DNA of 64,000 nt from Acrocarpospora corrugata (GCF_009687845.1 NZ_BLAD01000046.1:123870-187869), one strand, 5' to 3'. Shown: positions 18,870-29,324, counted from the first letter of the stretch. Notes: generated by a model not told the origin, from the sequence alone. Numbers and translations are program-made.

Positions 18870-19325
18870 ATGATTCAGACAGTGGAGCCGACTCCCTCGG
18901 GTGTGCGGACTCTGCGTCCGCCGCGCGGCCCTGCAGGGCCTCCGCCGTCTCGCCGCGCGATCGGCCTGCTCGCGGTGGTGGTGGGCATGGCGGGCGGCAT
19001 GTACGGCATCGGCGGCGGCTCGCTGCTCGGGCCGATCCTGGTGGGGCGGGGGCTTCCGGTCGCCGGTGTCGCGCCCGCCGCGCTGGCCTCGACGTTCGTG
19101 ACCTCGATCGCGGGGGCGCTCACCTTCGGCGTTCTGTCGTTGACTACTACGGGTGACATCGCCCCGGAGTGGGCGCTGGGGCTGGTGTGCGGACTAGGCG
19201 GGCTGATCGGCGGCTATGTGGGGGCGCATCTGCAACCCCGTCTGCCGGAGACCGGGTTGCGGCTGCTGCTGGGTGGCCTGGCCATCGCGGTGGCCGGCAT
19301 GTACGCCGTCCAGGCGCTGGCCTGA
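18870..19325 (+). pseudogene. C-terminal half of a TauE/SafE-family membrane exporter
   Basis: 151 codons. After a 28-residue polar, Pro-rich stretch, it has one TSUP repeat with the GMYGIGGGSLLGPILV signature and about four hydrophobic segments. Full-length actinobacterial members contain two such repeats in about 250-300 residues; only the second is present. The polar leader resembles the inter-repeat loop, which argues for 5' truncation. Lies back to back with the truncated IMPase gene. Confidence 0.65.
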
Positions 19326-19544
19326 CTCGCACCCCGCCGGAACCGGCCGCCAGGCCGCATGACCGGGGGTCGCGTTCTGCCGCCCTCCCGGGCCGTGCTG
19401 CGGTGAGCTTCTACCTGGCCGCCCGATCTTAGGTCCAGTATTCGCCGTGCACCGTGTTCGAGTTCTTCGTCATGCGGACCCGGGTGCGCGCGCAGGGCGC
19501 GCACGGCCGACACCCCGGCCCGCACCTACTCGCTGCGCGGCCCG

Positions 19545-20033
19545 ATGGCGCGCGTCCCGCTGGCCCAGGAATCGGGGCCGAACACCGCGAACTGGCTGTT
19601 CATCACCACCGGAACCGGCAACCGGCCCCGCGAAGTGGAGATCAAGACCACCGAGAACGGCAAATCCACGCTGAGCCTCCGGCCGATCACCACCGAATGG
19701 GTGGATCTCGTCCTGGCCAGGGTCGGGGACGCGGTCGTCTCCCTGTACCGCCCGGACGGCGGCATCTGGTGGGTGGGGGCCCGCTGGCACCGCGCCGACC
19801 TCCCCGACACCCTGCAATGGGGCATCGCCGCCTACACCGACTGGGACAGCTTCGGCCCGCTGCAGACCGACCCCATGGCCGCCAACGAGAAGGTACTCAA
19901 AGGCAAGCCCGACCTGCGGCTGAGCGTCGACTACGTCCGCTTCCTCCAGCCCAGGATCCCGGCGGGAACCGACCTGCTCGACCCCGGCTCAATAAAGGAC
20001 GACGCGCTGATCCAGTCGCTGACCCTCGGCTAA
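19545..20033 (+). pseudogene. Probable 5'-truncated protein domain, Trp-rich beta fold
   Basis: 162 codons from the first in-frame ATG, but no Shine-Dalgarno sequence precedes it and coding-like sequence continues upstream in the same frame to about 19480 without a start. The body (NWLFITTG, WVDLVLARVGDAVVSLYRPDGG, WWVGARWHRADLP, LQWGIAAYTDW) looks like the core of a concanavalin/LamG-like beta-sandwich from a larger secreted protein. I cannot name the family. The stop overlaps the convergent ACT-GNAT gene by 4 bp. The 219 bp before it hold no other gene. Confidence 0.45.
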
Positions 20034-21061
20034 GGGAGCGGGGCCGGGGTCAGAACGCCCACCGGAATGCGGGCGTCGAGGACGCCGGGGTCCTCGGTGT
20101 AGTTGAGGGTCGCGCCGAGGGTGAGCAGGAGGCGGCGCATCCGGGTGTTGTCGGACAGCAGCGTCGCGCGGACTTCGGCGAAGCCCAGGTCACGGGCCTC
20201 GGCGAGGAGCGTACGGGCCAGGGCGGTGCCGAGGCCGCGCCCCTGCCAGCGGTCCTCGATGAGGAAGGCGAACTCGGCGATGCCGGGGTCGGGCGTGAAC
20301 ATCAGGGTGGCCAGGGCGACGAACTGGCCGTCGCGACCGGCGACCAGGGAGTGGCCGCGCTTGCGGTCACAGAGGCGATCGAAGACGCGGGGGGTCAGGG
20401 CCGGCATGGCGGTGAAGTAGCGGAACCTGCGCGACTCGGGAGAGCAGCGTTCGTGCAGGTCGCGTACGGCTTCGCGGTGCAGCGGCTCAAGCGGCTTGAC
20501 CTGGACCTCGGCGCCGTCGGGGAGGCGGACCGCGCGGTCGATGGCGGTCTGGTCGGCGGGCGGCTGGGCGAGCCGGATGAGGGCGGCGGCGCGGGCGGCC
20601 TCGGTGAGGGTGAAGGGCAGGCCGGAGCGGCGCAGCCGGATCGAGCGGCGGGACGCGACGGGGACGGTCAGCAGGGTGGGGTCGGGCATGCCGGAGATGT
20701 CCGAGCCGAAGATCCAGCGGGCGTCGTCGGCGCGCAGGAGTTCGCGGAGGATCTCCGGGAGCCGCCACGGGGTCGCGCGCAGGCGGGCGGCGAGCAGCAG
20801 GACCCGGGTGGGTTCGTCGGTGAGCTCGTGCGCGCTGGCGGGCAGGACCAGGACACGCCGCCCACCGGCTTCCTCCAGCGCGGCCCGTACGTCCTCCGGA
20901 GAGGCGGGGATCTCGGCCACGAATTCGTCGACCGTGCCGTCGGTGTCCGGCTGAACGGAGAGCCCGAGGATGTTGCCCCCCTTCTCGGCCAGCGCCGCCG
21001 CGAGCGAGGCCAGCCGTCCCGGACGTTCATCCACCGTCGTACGAATGCGCAAGAACCCCAT
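20030..21061 (-). CDS. ACT domain-GNAT acetyltransferase fusion
   Basis: 343 residues. Residues 1-75 read as an ACT domain (FLRIRTTVDERPGRLASLAAALAEKGGNILGLSV); about 80-185 is a helical linker; about 190-330 is a GNAT domain with the acetyl-CoA loop DRWQGRGLGTALARTLL and SDNTRMRRLLLTLG. The ACT domain suggests allosteric control by an amino acid. ATG at 21061 has AAGGAG 8 bp upstream; the longer frame lacks a good site. Similar fusions occur in actinobacteria, some acting as protein lysine acetyltransferases; the target here is unknown. Confidence 0.82.
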   Translation of the reverse strand: MGFLRIRTTVDERPGRLASLAAALAEKGGNILGLSVQPDTDGTVDEFVAEIPASPEDVRAALEEAGGRRVLVLPASAHELTDEPTRVLLLAARLRATPWRLPEILRELLRADDARWIFGSDISGMPDPTLLTVPVASRRSIRLRRSGLPFTLTEAARAAALIRLAQPPADQTAIDRAVRLPDGAEVQVKPLEPLHREAVRDLHERCSPESRRFRYFTAMPALTPRVFDRLCDRKRGHSLVAGRDGQFVALATLMFTPDPGIAEFAFLIEDRWQGRGLGTALARTLLAEARDLGFAEVRATLLSDNTRMRRLLLTLGATLNYTEDPGVLDARIPVGVLTPAPLP

Positions 21062-21249
21062 GAATTCCGCTCCTTCCATTGCGTACAGACTGCCGGACAA
21101 CTGTTACACGATTGCTACACAAGAGTGTGGCGGTCGTTTCTTTAGGTAAAAATCCTTATAAAGCTTCGCTTCTCGCGGTTTCAGGCATGATCGGCCGCGA
21201 GTTCCGTCGCCAGATGACGAGACTGTGACGGATATAGCAGGATGAGCGC

Positions 21250-22641
21250 ATGAACGCTCCGCTCGCTCCGGGTTTCGTCAACGGGGACGTGTCCTACTGG
21301 TATCGCGCCACCGGCGTACCCGACCCCGGCGCGCCCCTCGGCGGGAACATCCGGGCGGACGTCGCCATCGTCGGGGCCGGATACACCGGACTCTGGACCG
21401 CGTACTACCTCAAGAAGGCCGACCCGGCGCTGCGGATCGTGGTCCTGGAGAAGGAGTTCGCCGGGTTCGGCGCGTCCGGCCGCAACGGCGGCTGGCTGGC
21501 GGGGCTGCTGCCGGGGTCGGCGCGGCGGTACGCGAAGGACCACGGGCAGCAGGCCGCGATCAGGTTCCAGCGGGAGATGTTCGGCGCCGTCGACGAGGTG
21601 ATCAGGGTCGCCGCCACGGAGGGCATCGACGCCGGCATCGTCAAGGGCGGCCTGCTCAACGTGGCCAGGACCCCCGCCCAGGCGGCCCGGCTGCGCGCCG
21701 AGATCGTCGACCAGCGCGCCTGGGGCTGGACGCCCGGCGACGTGGACCTGCTCGGCACCCGCGAGATGACCGCCAGGATCAGGGTCGCCGGAGCCGTCGC
21801 CGCCTCCTGGAGCCCGCACTGCGCGCGGGTGCAGCCCGCCGAGCTGGCCAGAGGGCTGGCGCGAGCCGTACGCGACCTGGGGGTGGAGATCTACGAGCGC
21901 ACGCCGGTCACCGAGATCGCCCGGGGCCGGGCGGTCACGCCCGGCGGGACGGTCGAGGCCGGCCTGGTGCTGCGCTGCACCGAGGGGTTCACCGCCGACG
22001 TCGCCGGCCACCACCGCGACTGGCTCCCGATGAACAGCTCGATGATCGTCACCGAGCCGCTGGACGACTGGGACGAGATCGGCTGGGACGGCCGCGAACT
22101 GCTGGGCGACACCGCGCACTACTACATGTACGCCCAGCGCACCGCCGACGACCGGATCGCCTTCGGCGGACGCGGACGCCCCTACCTGTACGCCTCCCGC
22201 CTGGACGACCGCGGCCACACCCACGACTGGACCGTCGACGCCCTCTGGCACCTGCTGACCACCTTCTTCCCCGCCGCGAAACAGGCGAAGGTGGCCCACG
22301 CCTGGTCCGGCGTCCTCGGGGTCCCCCGCGACTGGTGCGCCACCGTCAGCCTGGACCGGGCGACCGGCCTGGGCTGGGCCGGCGGCTACACCGGCCACGG
22401 CGTCGCCGCCGCCAACCTGGCCGGGCGCACCCTCGCCGACCTGGCCCTCGGCCGCGACAGCGACCTCACCACACTGCCCTGGGTGGACCGCAGGGTGCGC
22501 CGCTGGGAGCCGGAACCGCTCCGCTGGCTGGGCGTGCACGCGATGTACCGTCTCTACCGGCTGGCCGACGCCCGGGAGGCCACCGGCACACCACGCACCT
22601 CCGTTCTCGCCCGTATCGCCGACATGATCACAGGACACTGA
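21250..22641 (+). CDS. FAD-dependent amine/amino-acid oxidoreductase (DAO family)
   Basis: 463 residues. FAD motif GAGYTG at 42-47 with E about 68 for ribose binding, the SGRNGGW loop seen in gamma-glutamylputrescine oxidase and related enzymes, and a C-terminal GYTGHGVAAANLAGRTLADL segment closing the FAD site. Substrate likely an amine or amino acid. ATG start in a 188-bp AT-richer divergent region shared with the ACT-GNAT gene. Probably cotranscribed with the amidohydrolase 2 bp downstream, suggesting a small catabolic unit. Confidence 0.85.
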   Translation: MNAPLAPGFVNGDVSYWYRATGVPDPGAPLGGNIRADVAIVGAGYTGLWTAYYLKKADPALRIVVLEKEFAGFGASGRNGGWLAGLLPGSARRYAKDHGQQAAIRFQREMFGAVDEVIRVAATEGIDAGIVKGGLLNVARTPAQAARLRAEIVDQRAWGWTPGDVDLLGTREMTARIRVAGAVAASWSPHCARVQPAELARGLARAVRDLGVEIYERTPVTEIARGRAVTPGGTVEAGLVLRCTEGFTADVAGHHRDWLPMNSSMIVTEPLDDWDEIGWDGRELLGDTAHYYMYAQRTADDRIAFGGRGRPYLYASRLDDRGHTHDWTVDALWHLLTTFFPAAKQAKVAHAWSGVLGVPRDWCATVSLDRATGLGWAGGYTGHGVAAANLAGRTLADLALGRDSDLTTLPWVDRRVRRWEPEPLRWLGVHAMYRLYRLADAREATGTPRTSVLARIADMITGH

Positions 22642-22643
22642 CT

Positions 22644-24242
22644 ATGACTGACTTGCTGTTCCGCGGCGGCCGCGCCTTCACCCCCGAGGGTTTCGCCGAA
22701 GCGGTCCTGGTCCGCGACGGCCTGATCGCCGCCGCAGGCCCGGAATCCGAGCTGGTACGGCTGGCGCCCGCCGCCGAGCCCTACGACCTGAACGGCGGCC
22801 TGCTCACCCCCGGTTTCACCGACGCCCACATCCATCCGGTGCAGGCCGGCCTGGAACGCGCCCTGTGCGAGATCTCCGAGGTGTTCGGCCTGGCGGCGTA
22901 CACCGCCCACATAGCCGACTACGCCGCCAATAATCCCGATAAATCGTGGATTGACGGCGGTGGATGGGACATGTCCGCCTTCCCCGGCGGGCTGCCGCAC
23001 CGGACGCAGCTGGACTTCCTGGACCGCCCCGCCTACCTCATCCAGCGCGACCACCACGCCGCCTGGGTCAACACCCGGGCGCTCGAACTCGCCGGAATCA
23101 CGAAGGACACCCCCGACCCCGCCGACGGCCGGATCGAACGCGACCCCGACGGCACCCCCTCCGGCGTCCTGCACGAGGGCGCGATGGACCTGGTCGGCCT
23201 GCTCACCCCCCGCCCCACCCCCGCCGACCGGACCGCCGCCCTGCTCGACGCGCAGCGGCACCTGTTCTCGCTCGGCATCACCGGCTGGCAGGACGCCATC
23301 GTCGGCTCGTACGCGGGCTCCGACGACCAGCTCCCGACCTACCTCTCGGCCGCCGCCGACGGCAGCCTGAAGGCCCGCGTCGTCGGCGCCCTCTGGTGGG
23401 ACCGCGCCCGGGGCGGCGAGCAGATCGCCTCGCTGGCCGAACGGCGGGCCGGCGCCGAGGGCCTGGACCGCTTCCGCGCCACCGCCGTCAAGATCATGCA
23501 GGACGGCATCGCCGAGAACTTCACCGCCGCCGTCATCGAGCCCTACTGCCGCTGCGGCGGCACCGGCCTCTCCTACGTCGACCCGGCCCTGCTCAACGGC
23601 TACGTCAAGGAGCTGGACGCGCTCGGCTTCCAGGTTCATTTCCACGCCATCGGCGAACGCGCGGTCCGGGAAGCCCTGGATGCACTCACCGGGACCGACC
23701 CCGCCAACCGCCACCACGTCGCGCACCTGCAGATCATCACGCCGCCGGACGTCCCGCGTTTCGCCGCCCTCGGGGTCACCGCCAACCTGCAGCCCCTGTG
23801 GGCGACCCACCACGCCCAGATGGACGAGCTCTGCATCCCCTACCTGGGCGAGCCGCGGGTCAGCTGGCAGTATCCGTTCGCCGACCTGGTCGCGCACGGC
23901 ACCCGCCTGGCGGCCGGGTCGGACTGGCCGGTCTCCTCGGCCGACCCGTTCCAGGCGATGCACGTGGCCGTCAACCGCACCGAACCGCCCGGCTCCCACC
24001 ACTCCGGCTACCCGACCGCCCAGACCCCGTTCCTGCCCGGCCAGAGCATCGACCTGCGGACCGTCCTGACCGCGTACACGTCCGGCTCCGCCTGGCTGAA
24101 CGGCTCCCCCGCCGGCGTGCTCGAACCCGGCCGCCCCGCCGACCTCGCCGTCCTGGACCGCGACCCGTTCGCCCTCGACCCGGCCGACATCTGGACCACA
24201 AAAGTCGCCGCCACCTTCGTCGACGGCGAACAGGTCCACTGA
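22644..24242 (+). CDS. Amidohydrolase, YtcJ-like metal-dependent hydrolase
   Basis: 532 residues of the amidohydrolase superfamily (YtcJ/LAF3 group). The metal-binding DAHIHP is at 61-65, HFHAIGERAVREA and HVAHLQ supply further histidines, and AAGSDWPVSS holds the final Asp. The N-terminal strand domain and C-terminal PGRPADLAVLDRDPF are typical. ATG at 22644 with AGGA 8 bp upstream, 2 bp after the flavoprotein. Substrate class uncertain; hydrolysis of an amide or formamide produced by the upstream oxidase is a reasonable guess. Confidence 0.87.
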   Translation: MTDLLFRGGRAFTPEGFAEAVLVRDGLIAAAGPESELVRLAPAAEPYDLNGGLLTPGFTDAHIHPVQAGLERALCEISEVFGLAAYTAHIADYAANNPDKSWIDGGGWDMSAFPGGLPHRTQLDFLDRPAYLIQRDHHAAWVNTRALELAGITKDTPDPADGRIERDPDGTPSGVLHEGAMDLVGLLTPRPTPADRTAALLDAQRHLFSLGITGWQDAIVGSYAGSDDQLPTYLSAAADGSLKARVVGALWWDRARGGEQIASLAERRAGAEGLDRFRATAVKIMQDGIAENFTAAVIEPYCRCGGTGLSYVDPALLNGYVKELDALGFQVHFHAIGERAVREALDALTGTDPANRHHVAHLQIITPPDVPRFAALGVTANLQPLWATHHAQMDELCIPYLGEPRVSWQYPFADLVAHGTRLAAGSDWPVSSADPFQAMHVAVNRTEPPGSHHSGYPTAQTPFLPGQSIDLRTVLTAYTSGSAWLNGSPAGVLEPGRPADLAVLDRDPFALDPADIWTTKVAATFVDGEQVH

Positions 24243-24252
24243 GACGACCGAA

Positions 24253-24279
24253 GCCCCCGTCTCGGTGAGAGACAGGGGC
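24253..24279. terminator. Bidirectional terminator hairpin
   Basis: Eleven-base-pair stem (arms 24253-24263 and 24269-24279, one mismatch) with a 5-nt loop, between the convergent amidohydrolase (ends 24242) and rbpA (ends 24295). Confidence 0.65.
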
Positions 24280-24294
24280 CTCGGGCCGTACCAG

Positions 24295-24642
24295 CTAGTA
24301 GATCGGGCGAGAAGAAGACCTCAGCCGCTCCAGCGCCTCCGCGAGGATCTGGGCGCCGTCGTTGTCGCTACGGCGTTCCTTCACATACGCGAGATGCGTC
24401 TTGTACGGCTCGTTCCGCGGCGGAGCGGGCGGGTTGGCCTCGTCCTGACCGGCCGGCAGCCCGCACCGGGGACAGTCCCAGTGCTCGGGGACGGCCGCGT
24501 CGCTGGCGAAGCTGGGGCGCGTCTCGTGCATGTTCGCGCACCAGAACGAGACCCGCACGCGGGGGGCCGCCTCGCCGCGCTCGGCCTCGCCCATCGGACC
24601 GGCGCCAACTCGGCTGCCACGGATCGCGTTGCCACTACCCAC
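24295..24642 (-). CDS. rbpA: RNA polymerase-binding protein RbpA
   Basis: 115 residues, near-diagnostic for RbpA: the N-terminal tail NAIRGSRVGAGPMGEAERGE contacts DNA and sigma, the core has zinc ligands Cys35, His39, Cys57 and Cys60 (CANMHETRPSF, CPRCGLPAGQD), and the C-terminal NPPAPPRNEPYKTHLAYVKERRS is the basic linker and sigma-interaction domain. Actinobacterial RbpA stabilises the open complex with group 1 and 2 sigma factors. GTG start with GAGGAG upstream. The 72 bp between it and secG probably contain its promoter. Confidence 0.97.
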   Translation of the reverse strand: MGSGNAIRGSRVGAGPMGEAERGEAAPRVRVSFWCANMHETRPSFASDAAVPEHWDCPRCGLPAGQDEANPPAPPRNEPYKTHLAYVKERRSDNDGAQILAEALERLRSSSRPIY

Positions 24643-24714
24643 GGATGAACTCCTCGCTCGATCGCCCCGCGAGAAACACGGGGGAGAAATGAATCTATGT
24701 CACGCGGGGGACTG

Positions 24715-24945
24715 CTACGGCTTGAGGAGCAGCCCGAGCGCGATGATGCATACGAACCACACGGTGCCCGTGATGATCGTGAGGCGGTCGAGGTTGCGTT
24801 CCACGACGGACGAGCCACCGAACGACGACGAGAAGCCACCGCCGAACATGTCCGTCAGACCTCCGCCTTTGCCCTTGTGGAGCAAAACGAGAAGGATCAT
24901 GAGGAGGCTCGACAGAATGAGCGCGATGGAGATTCCGATAGTCAC
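24715..24945 (-). CDS. secG: Preprotein translocase subunit SecG
   Basis: 76 residues with two transmembrane helices (about 3-21 and 55-74) joined by the Gly/Ser-rich cytoplasmic loop LTDMFGGGFSSSFGGSSVVERNL, typical of actinobacterial SecG. Accessory subunit of SecYEG. GTG start. In actinobacteria it regularly follows tpiA, as here. Confidence 0.95.
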   Translation of the reverse strand: MTIGISIALILSSLLMILLVLLHKGKGGGLTDMFGGGFSSSFGGSSVVERNLDRLTIITGTVWFVCIIALGLLLKP

Positions 24946-25003
24946 CGTAGACCTGTTCCCGGTAGCGCCTTATGCGGCATGACGATTCAATCTTGTTCTA
25001 TGA

Positions 25004-25031
25004 GGGTACGACTTGATGTCAAGTCGCACCC
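25004..25031 (-). terminator. Hairpin downstream of tpiA
   Basis: Stem of GGGT plus CGACTTG arms (25004-25015 with 25020-25031; one internal mismatch) and a 4-nt loop in the 100-nt gap between tpiA and secG. No long T-tract on the minus strand, so partial termination or processing is likely. Confidence 0.5.
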
Positions 25032-25045
25032 CCTAAACGGGTGAG

Positions 25046-25825
25046 CTAGCCCGACATCTCGCCAAAACGGCAAATCTTGACGAACTCTCCCGGGTCCAGA
25101 CTAGCTCCGCCAACGAGCGCGCCGTCGACATCGGGCTTCGCCATGATCCCCGCGGTGTTGTCGGACTTCACCGAACCTCCGTAAAGGATACGGACAGCGT
25201 CGGCCACTTCGCGGTCATAAAGCCCGGCGAGTCGCGTGCGAATGGCGCCGCAGACCTCCTGCGCGTCCTCCGGCGTGGCGACCTCCCCGGTGCCGATCGC
25301 CCACACCGGCTCATACGCGATCACGATCGACTTCACCTGCGCGGCGCCGACCCCCGCCAGCGCCCCGTCCACCTGCGCGATCGTGTGCGGCACCTGGTCC
25401 CCGGCCTGCCGGACCGGCAGCCCCTCCCCCACGCACAGGATCGGCGTGAGCTCGTGCCGGAACGCGGCCTTCACCTTGGCGTTGACCAGCGCGTCGTCCT
25501 CGACGTGGTACTGCCGCCGCTCGGAGTGGCCGATGGTCACGAAGGTGCAGCCGAGCTTGGCCAGCTGCGCGCCGGAGATCTCCCCGGTGTAGGCGCCGGC
25601 GTCGTGCGCGGACAGGTCCTGCGCGCCGTACACGATCCGGAGCTTGTCGCCGTCCACCAGGGTCTGCACGCTGCGCAGATCGGTGAACGGGGGCAGCACC
25701 GCGACCTCGACCTTGTCGAAGTCCTTGTCGGTGAACGAGAAGGCCAGCTCCTGAACCAGCTTGATCGCCTCAAGGTGGTTCTTGTTCATCTTCCAGTTGC
25801 CGGCGATGAGCGGTTTACGGCTCAT
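25046..25825 (-). CDS. tpiA: Triosephosphate isomerase
   Basis: Interconverts dihydroxyacetone phosphate and glyceraldehyde-3-phosphate. 259 residues, a single TIM barrel. NWKMN (10-14) provides Asn and Lys, IGHSERR the electrophilic His, [11 protein letters not shown] the catalytic Glu, and YGGSVKSDN the phosphate loop. ATG 25825 has GGAGG 8 nt upstream and lies inside the end of pgk (11-nt overlap), implying coupled translation. Third gene of gap-pgk-tpiA. Confidence 0.97.
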   Translation of the reverse strand: MSRKPLIAGNWKMNKNHLEAIKLVQELAFSFTDKDFDKVEVAVLPPFTDLRSVQTLVDGDKLRIVYGAQDLSAHDAGAYTGEISGAQLAKLGCTFVTIGHSERRQYHVEDDALVNAKVKAAFRHELTPILCVGEGLPVRQAGDQVPHTIAQVDGALAGVGAAQVKSIVIAYEPVWAIGTGEVATPEDAQEVCGAIRTRLAGLYDREVADAVRILYGGSVKSDNTAGIMAKPDVDGALVGGASLDPGEFVKICRFGEMSG

Positions 25826-27016
25826 ACTGATCGTCCTCCAGCGCGGACAGGCCCGGCAGGGTCTTGCCCTCAAGGTATTCGAGGGAAGCGCCGCCTCCCG
25901 TGGAAATGTGCGAGAAGCCGTCCTCGGCCAGCCCCAGCTTGCGCACGGCCGCGGCCGAGTCGCCGCCGCCGACCACCGTGAACGCGTCCGAGGCGATCAG
26001 GGCCTCGGCGACCGCGCGGGTGCCGCCAGAGAAGGCGTCGAACTCGAACACGCCCATCGGGCCGTTCCAGAACACCGTCTTGGCGTCGGCCAGCTTGCCC
26101 GCGAACAGCTCGCGGGTGCGCGGGCCGATGTCCAGGCCCTCCTTGTCGGCCGGGATCGCGGTGGCGTCCACCACCTCGAACGCGGCGTCCGGCGCGAAGC
26201 CGTCGGCGGCCAGCACGTCCACCGGCAGCACCAGCTCCACCCCGCGCGCCCCGGCGTCGGCCAGGAAGCCGCGCACCTGGTCGAGCTGGTCCGCCTGGAG
26301 CAGCGAGTTGCCGACCTCGTGGCCCTGCGCCTTGAGGAAGGTGTAGGCCATGCCGCCGCCGATGAGCAGCCGGTCGACCTTGGTCAGCAGGTTGGCGATG
26401 ACGCCGAGCTTGTCGGACACCTTCGCGCCGCCGAGCACCACCACGTAGGGCCTGGCGGGCTCCTCGGTGAGCTTCCTGAGCACCTCGACCTCGGCCAGCA
26501 CCAGGCCGCCCGCCGCGTGCGGCAGCAGCCGGGGCACGTTGTAGACCGAGGCGTGCCTGCGGTGCACGGCCCCGAAGCCGTCACCCACGTAGAGGTCGGC
26601 GAGCGCGGCCAGGTTGCCCGCGAACAGGGCCCTGGTCGCGTCGTCCTTGGACTCCTCGCCCGGCTCGAAGCGCAGGTTCTCCAGCAGCGCCACCTGGCCG
26701 TCGCGCAGGTTCGCCACGGTCGCCTTGGCCGACTCGCCCACCACGTCGGCGGCGAAGTCGACCGGCTCGCCGAGCAGCTCGGCCAGCCGCTTCGCCACCG
26801 GGGCCAGCGAGTACTTCGGGTTCGGCGTCCCCTTCGGGCGGCCCAGGTGGGCGCAGACGATCACCATCGCGCCGCGGTCGACCAGGTTCCTGATCGTGGG
26901 GATCGACGCCCGGATCCGGCCGTCGTCGGTGATCGTCTCACCGTCCAGCGGCACGTTCAGGTCGGCGCGCACGAGCACGCGCCGACCTTTCACAGCGAGT
27001 TCGTCAAGGCCACGCA

Positions 27017-27017
<1 letters not shown>
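25815..27017 (-). CDS. pgk: Phosphoglycerate kinase
   Basis: 400 residues. ATP-forming step of lower glycolysis. [10 protein letters not shown] near the N-terminus, HLGRPKG, the LLENLRF segment, [10 protein letters not shown] and the C-terminal [33 protein letters not shown] nucleotide site are all present. The ATG at 27017 shares one base with the gap stop. Between gap and tpiA in a glycolytic operon. Confidence 0.97.
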
Positions 27018-28045
<1,028 letters not shown>

Positions 28046-28086
28046 TTACGTGACTGAAACCTCGGTGCAGACCCTATCGGACTCAA

Positions 28087-28102
28087 ATTGGTTTAGACCA
28101 CG
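28087..28102. promoter_or_regulatory. DasR-responsive element (dre)-like site upstream of gap
   Basis: ATTGGTTTAGACCACG matches the known actinomycete DasR consensus A-C/T-TGGTCTAGACCA-C/G-T at nearly every position; the core TGGTTTAGACCA has one deviation from perfect symmetry. It lies 66 bp upstream of the gap GTG, a position where binding could repress transcription. DasR is a GntR-family regulator that responds to glucosamine phosphates in streptomycetes. Confidence 0.6.
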
Positions 28103-28176
28103 CGAGGGTCCCACAGGTCGAGACGTCATAAAATTGACGCCAAATCTTACGTTTTGCCGTAAACCGTACGGCGATC

Positions 28177-28192
28177 GGGGGTCAACGCCCCC
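28177..28192 (-). terminator. Weak hairpin after whiA
   Basis: Five G-C pairs (28177-28181 with 28188-28192) and a 6-nt loop, 9 bp after the whiA stop. No T-tract. A possible terminator of the uvrC-whiA cluster. Confidence 0.35.
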
Positions 28193-28200
28193 AGGTTCGG

Positions 28201-29181
28201 TCAGCCCGAGAGCATGTCCGCGGTCAAGTTCGCCTCGGTGTTCGGCAGGCCCAGATCCTGGGCGCGTTTGTCGGCCATCGCGAGCAGCCGGCGGATCCGC
28301 CCGGCGATCGCGTCCTTGGTCAGCGGCGGATCGGCGATCTGGCCGAGCTCCTCCAGCGACGCCTGCTTGTGCTCCACCCGGAGCCGCCCGGCCACCACCA
28401 GATGCTCCGGCGCCTCCTCACCCAGAATCTCCAGAGCGCGCTGCACTCTGGCCCCCGCGGCCACCGCGGCGCGGGCCGAACGGCGCAGGTTCGCGTCATC
28501 GAAGTTGGCCAGCCGGTTCGCGGTGGCCCGCACCTCGCGCCGCATCCGGCGCTCCTCCCAGGCCAGCACGCTGTCGTGGGCGCCGAGCCGGGTCAGCAGC
28601 GCGCTGATCGCGTCCCCGTCCCTGACCACCACCCGGTCCACGCCGCGCACCTCGCGGGCCTTGGCGTGGATCTTCAACCGGCGGGCCGAGCCGACCAGCG
28701 CCAGCGCCGCCTCCGGGCCGGGGCAGGTCACCTCCAGCGACATCGACCGGCCCGGCTCGGTCAGCGAGCCGTGCGCCAGGAAGGCCCCCCGCCAGGCCGC
28801 CTCCGCGTCGCAGGTGGCCCCGGAGACCACCTGGCGGGGCAGGCCCCGGACCGGGCGGCCGTGGTTGTCGATCAGCCCGGTCTGCCGGGCCAGCGCCTCG
28901 CCGTCCTTGTAGACGCGGACCACGTAACGCGAGCCCTTGCGCAGCCCCGCCGGGGCCAGCACGAGCACCTCGGCCTTGTGGCCGAAGACCTCGCCGATGT
29001 CCTTGATCAGCCGCCGCGCGGTGACGTTGGTGTCCAGCTCGGCCTCGATCACGATCCGCCCGCCCACCAGGTGCAGGCCGCTGGCGAACCTGAGCAGCGT
29101 GGACACCTCGGCTTTGCGGCAGCAGGGCTTCAACACGGGAAGGCGACTCAGTTCATCCTTCACTACACCCGTCATCGCCAT
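28201..29181 (-). CDS. whiA: Sporulation regulator WhiA
   Basis: 326 residues. An N-terminal degenerate LAGLIDADG homing-endonuclease-like domain and C-terminal helix-turn-helix ([34 protein letters not shown]) identify WhiA. The block [20 protein letters not shown] and the following 50 residues match streptomycete WhiA closely. In Streptomyces WhiA acts with WhiB to start sporulation septation. ATG with GGAGG 9 nt upstream. Last gene of uvrC-rapZ-yvcK-whiA; 143 bp of unremarkable sequence separates it from yvcK. Confidence 0.96.
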   Translation of the reverse strand: MAMTGVVKDELSRLPVLKPCCRKAEVSTLLRFASGLHLVGGRIVIEAELDTNVTARRLIKDIGEVFGHKAEVLVLAPAGLRKGSRYVVRVYKDGEALARQTGLIDNHGRPVRGLPRQVVSGATCDAEAAWRGAFLAHGSLTEPGRSMSLEVTCPGPEAALALVGSARRLKIHAKAREVRGVDRVVVRDGDAISALLTRLGAHDSVLAWEERRMRREVRATANRLANFDDANLRRSARAAVAAGARVQRALEILGEEAPEHLVVAGRLRVEHKQASLEELGQIADPPLTKDAIAGRIRRLLAMADKRAQDLGLPNTEANLTADMLSG

Positions 29182-29324
29182 CGCCAGTGTCCTCCCCGAG
29201 AATACGTGTGTGTCGGCAATCGACCGGTGCTTCGCTGGGACGGTCGGGGTTGTCGCTTCCCCACGCTACTCAGTTCGGGCACCGGAGCGCCGTGGTCAGT
29301 CTCTCGCACCCTGGGAGGGGGGGA

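Noticed and set aside
19454..21145. 563-codon plus-strand frame
   Set aside because: Shadow of the ACT-GNAT gene on the other strand, with an Arg/Gly/Pro composition typical of antisense frames.
22335..22643. N-terminal extension of the amidohydrolase into the flavoprotein gene
   Set aside because: Composition is antiframe-like, and ATG 22644 has a proper ribosome-binding site.
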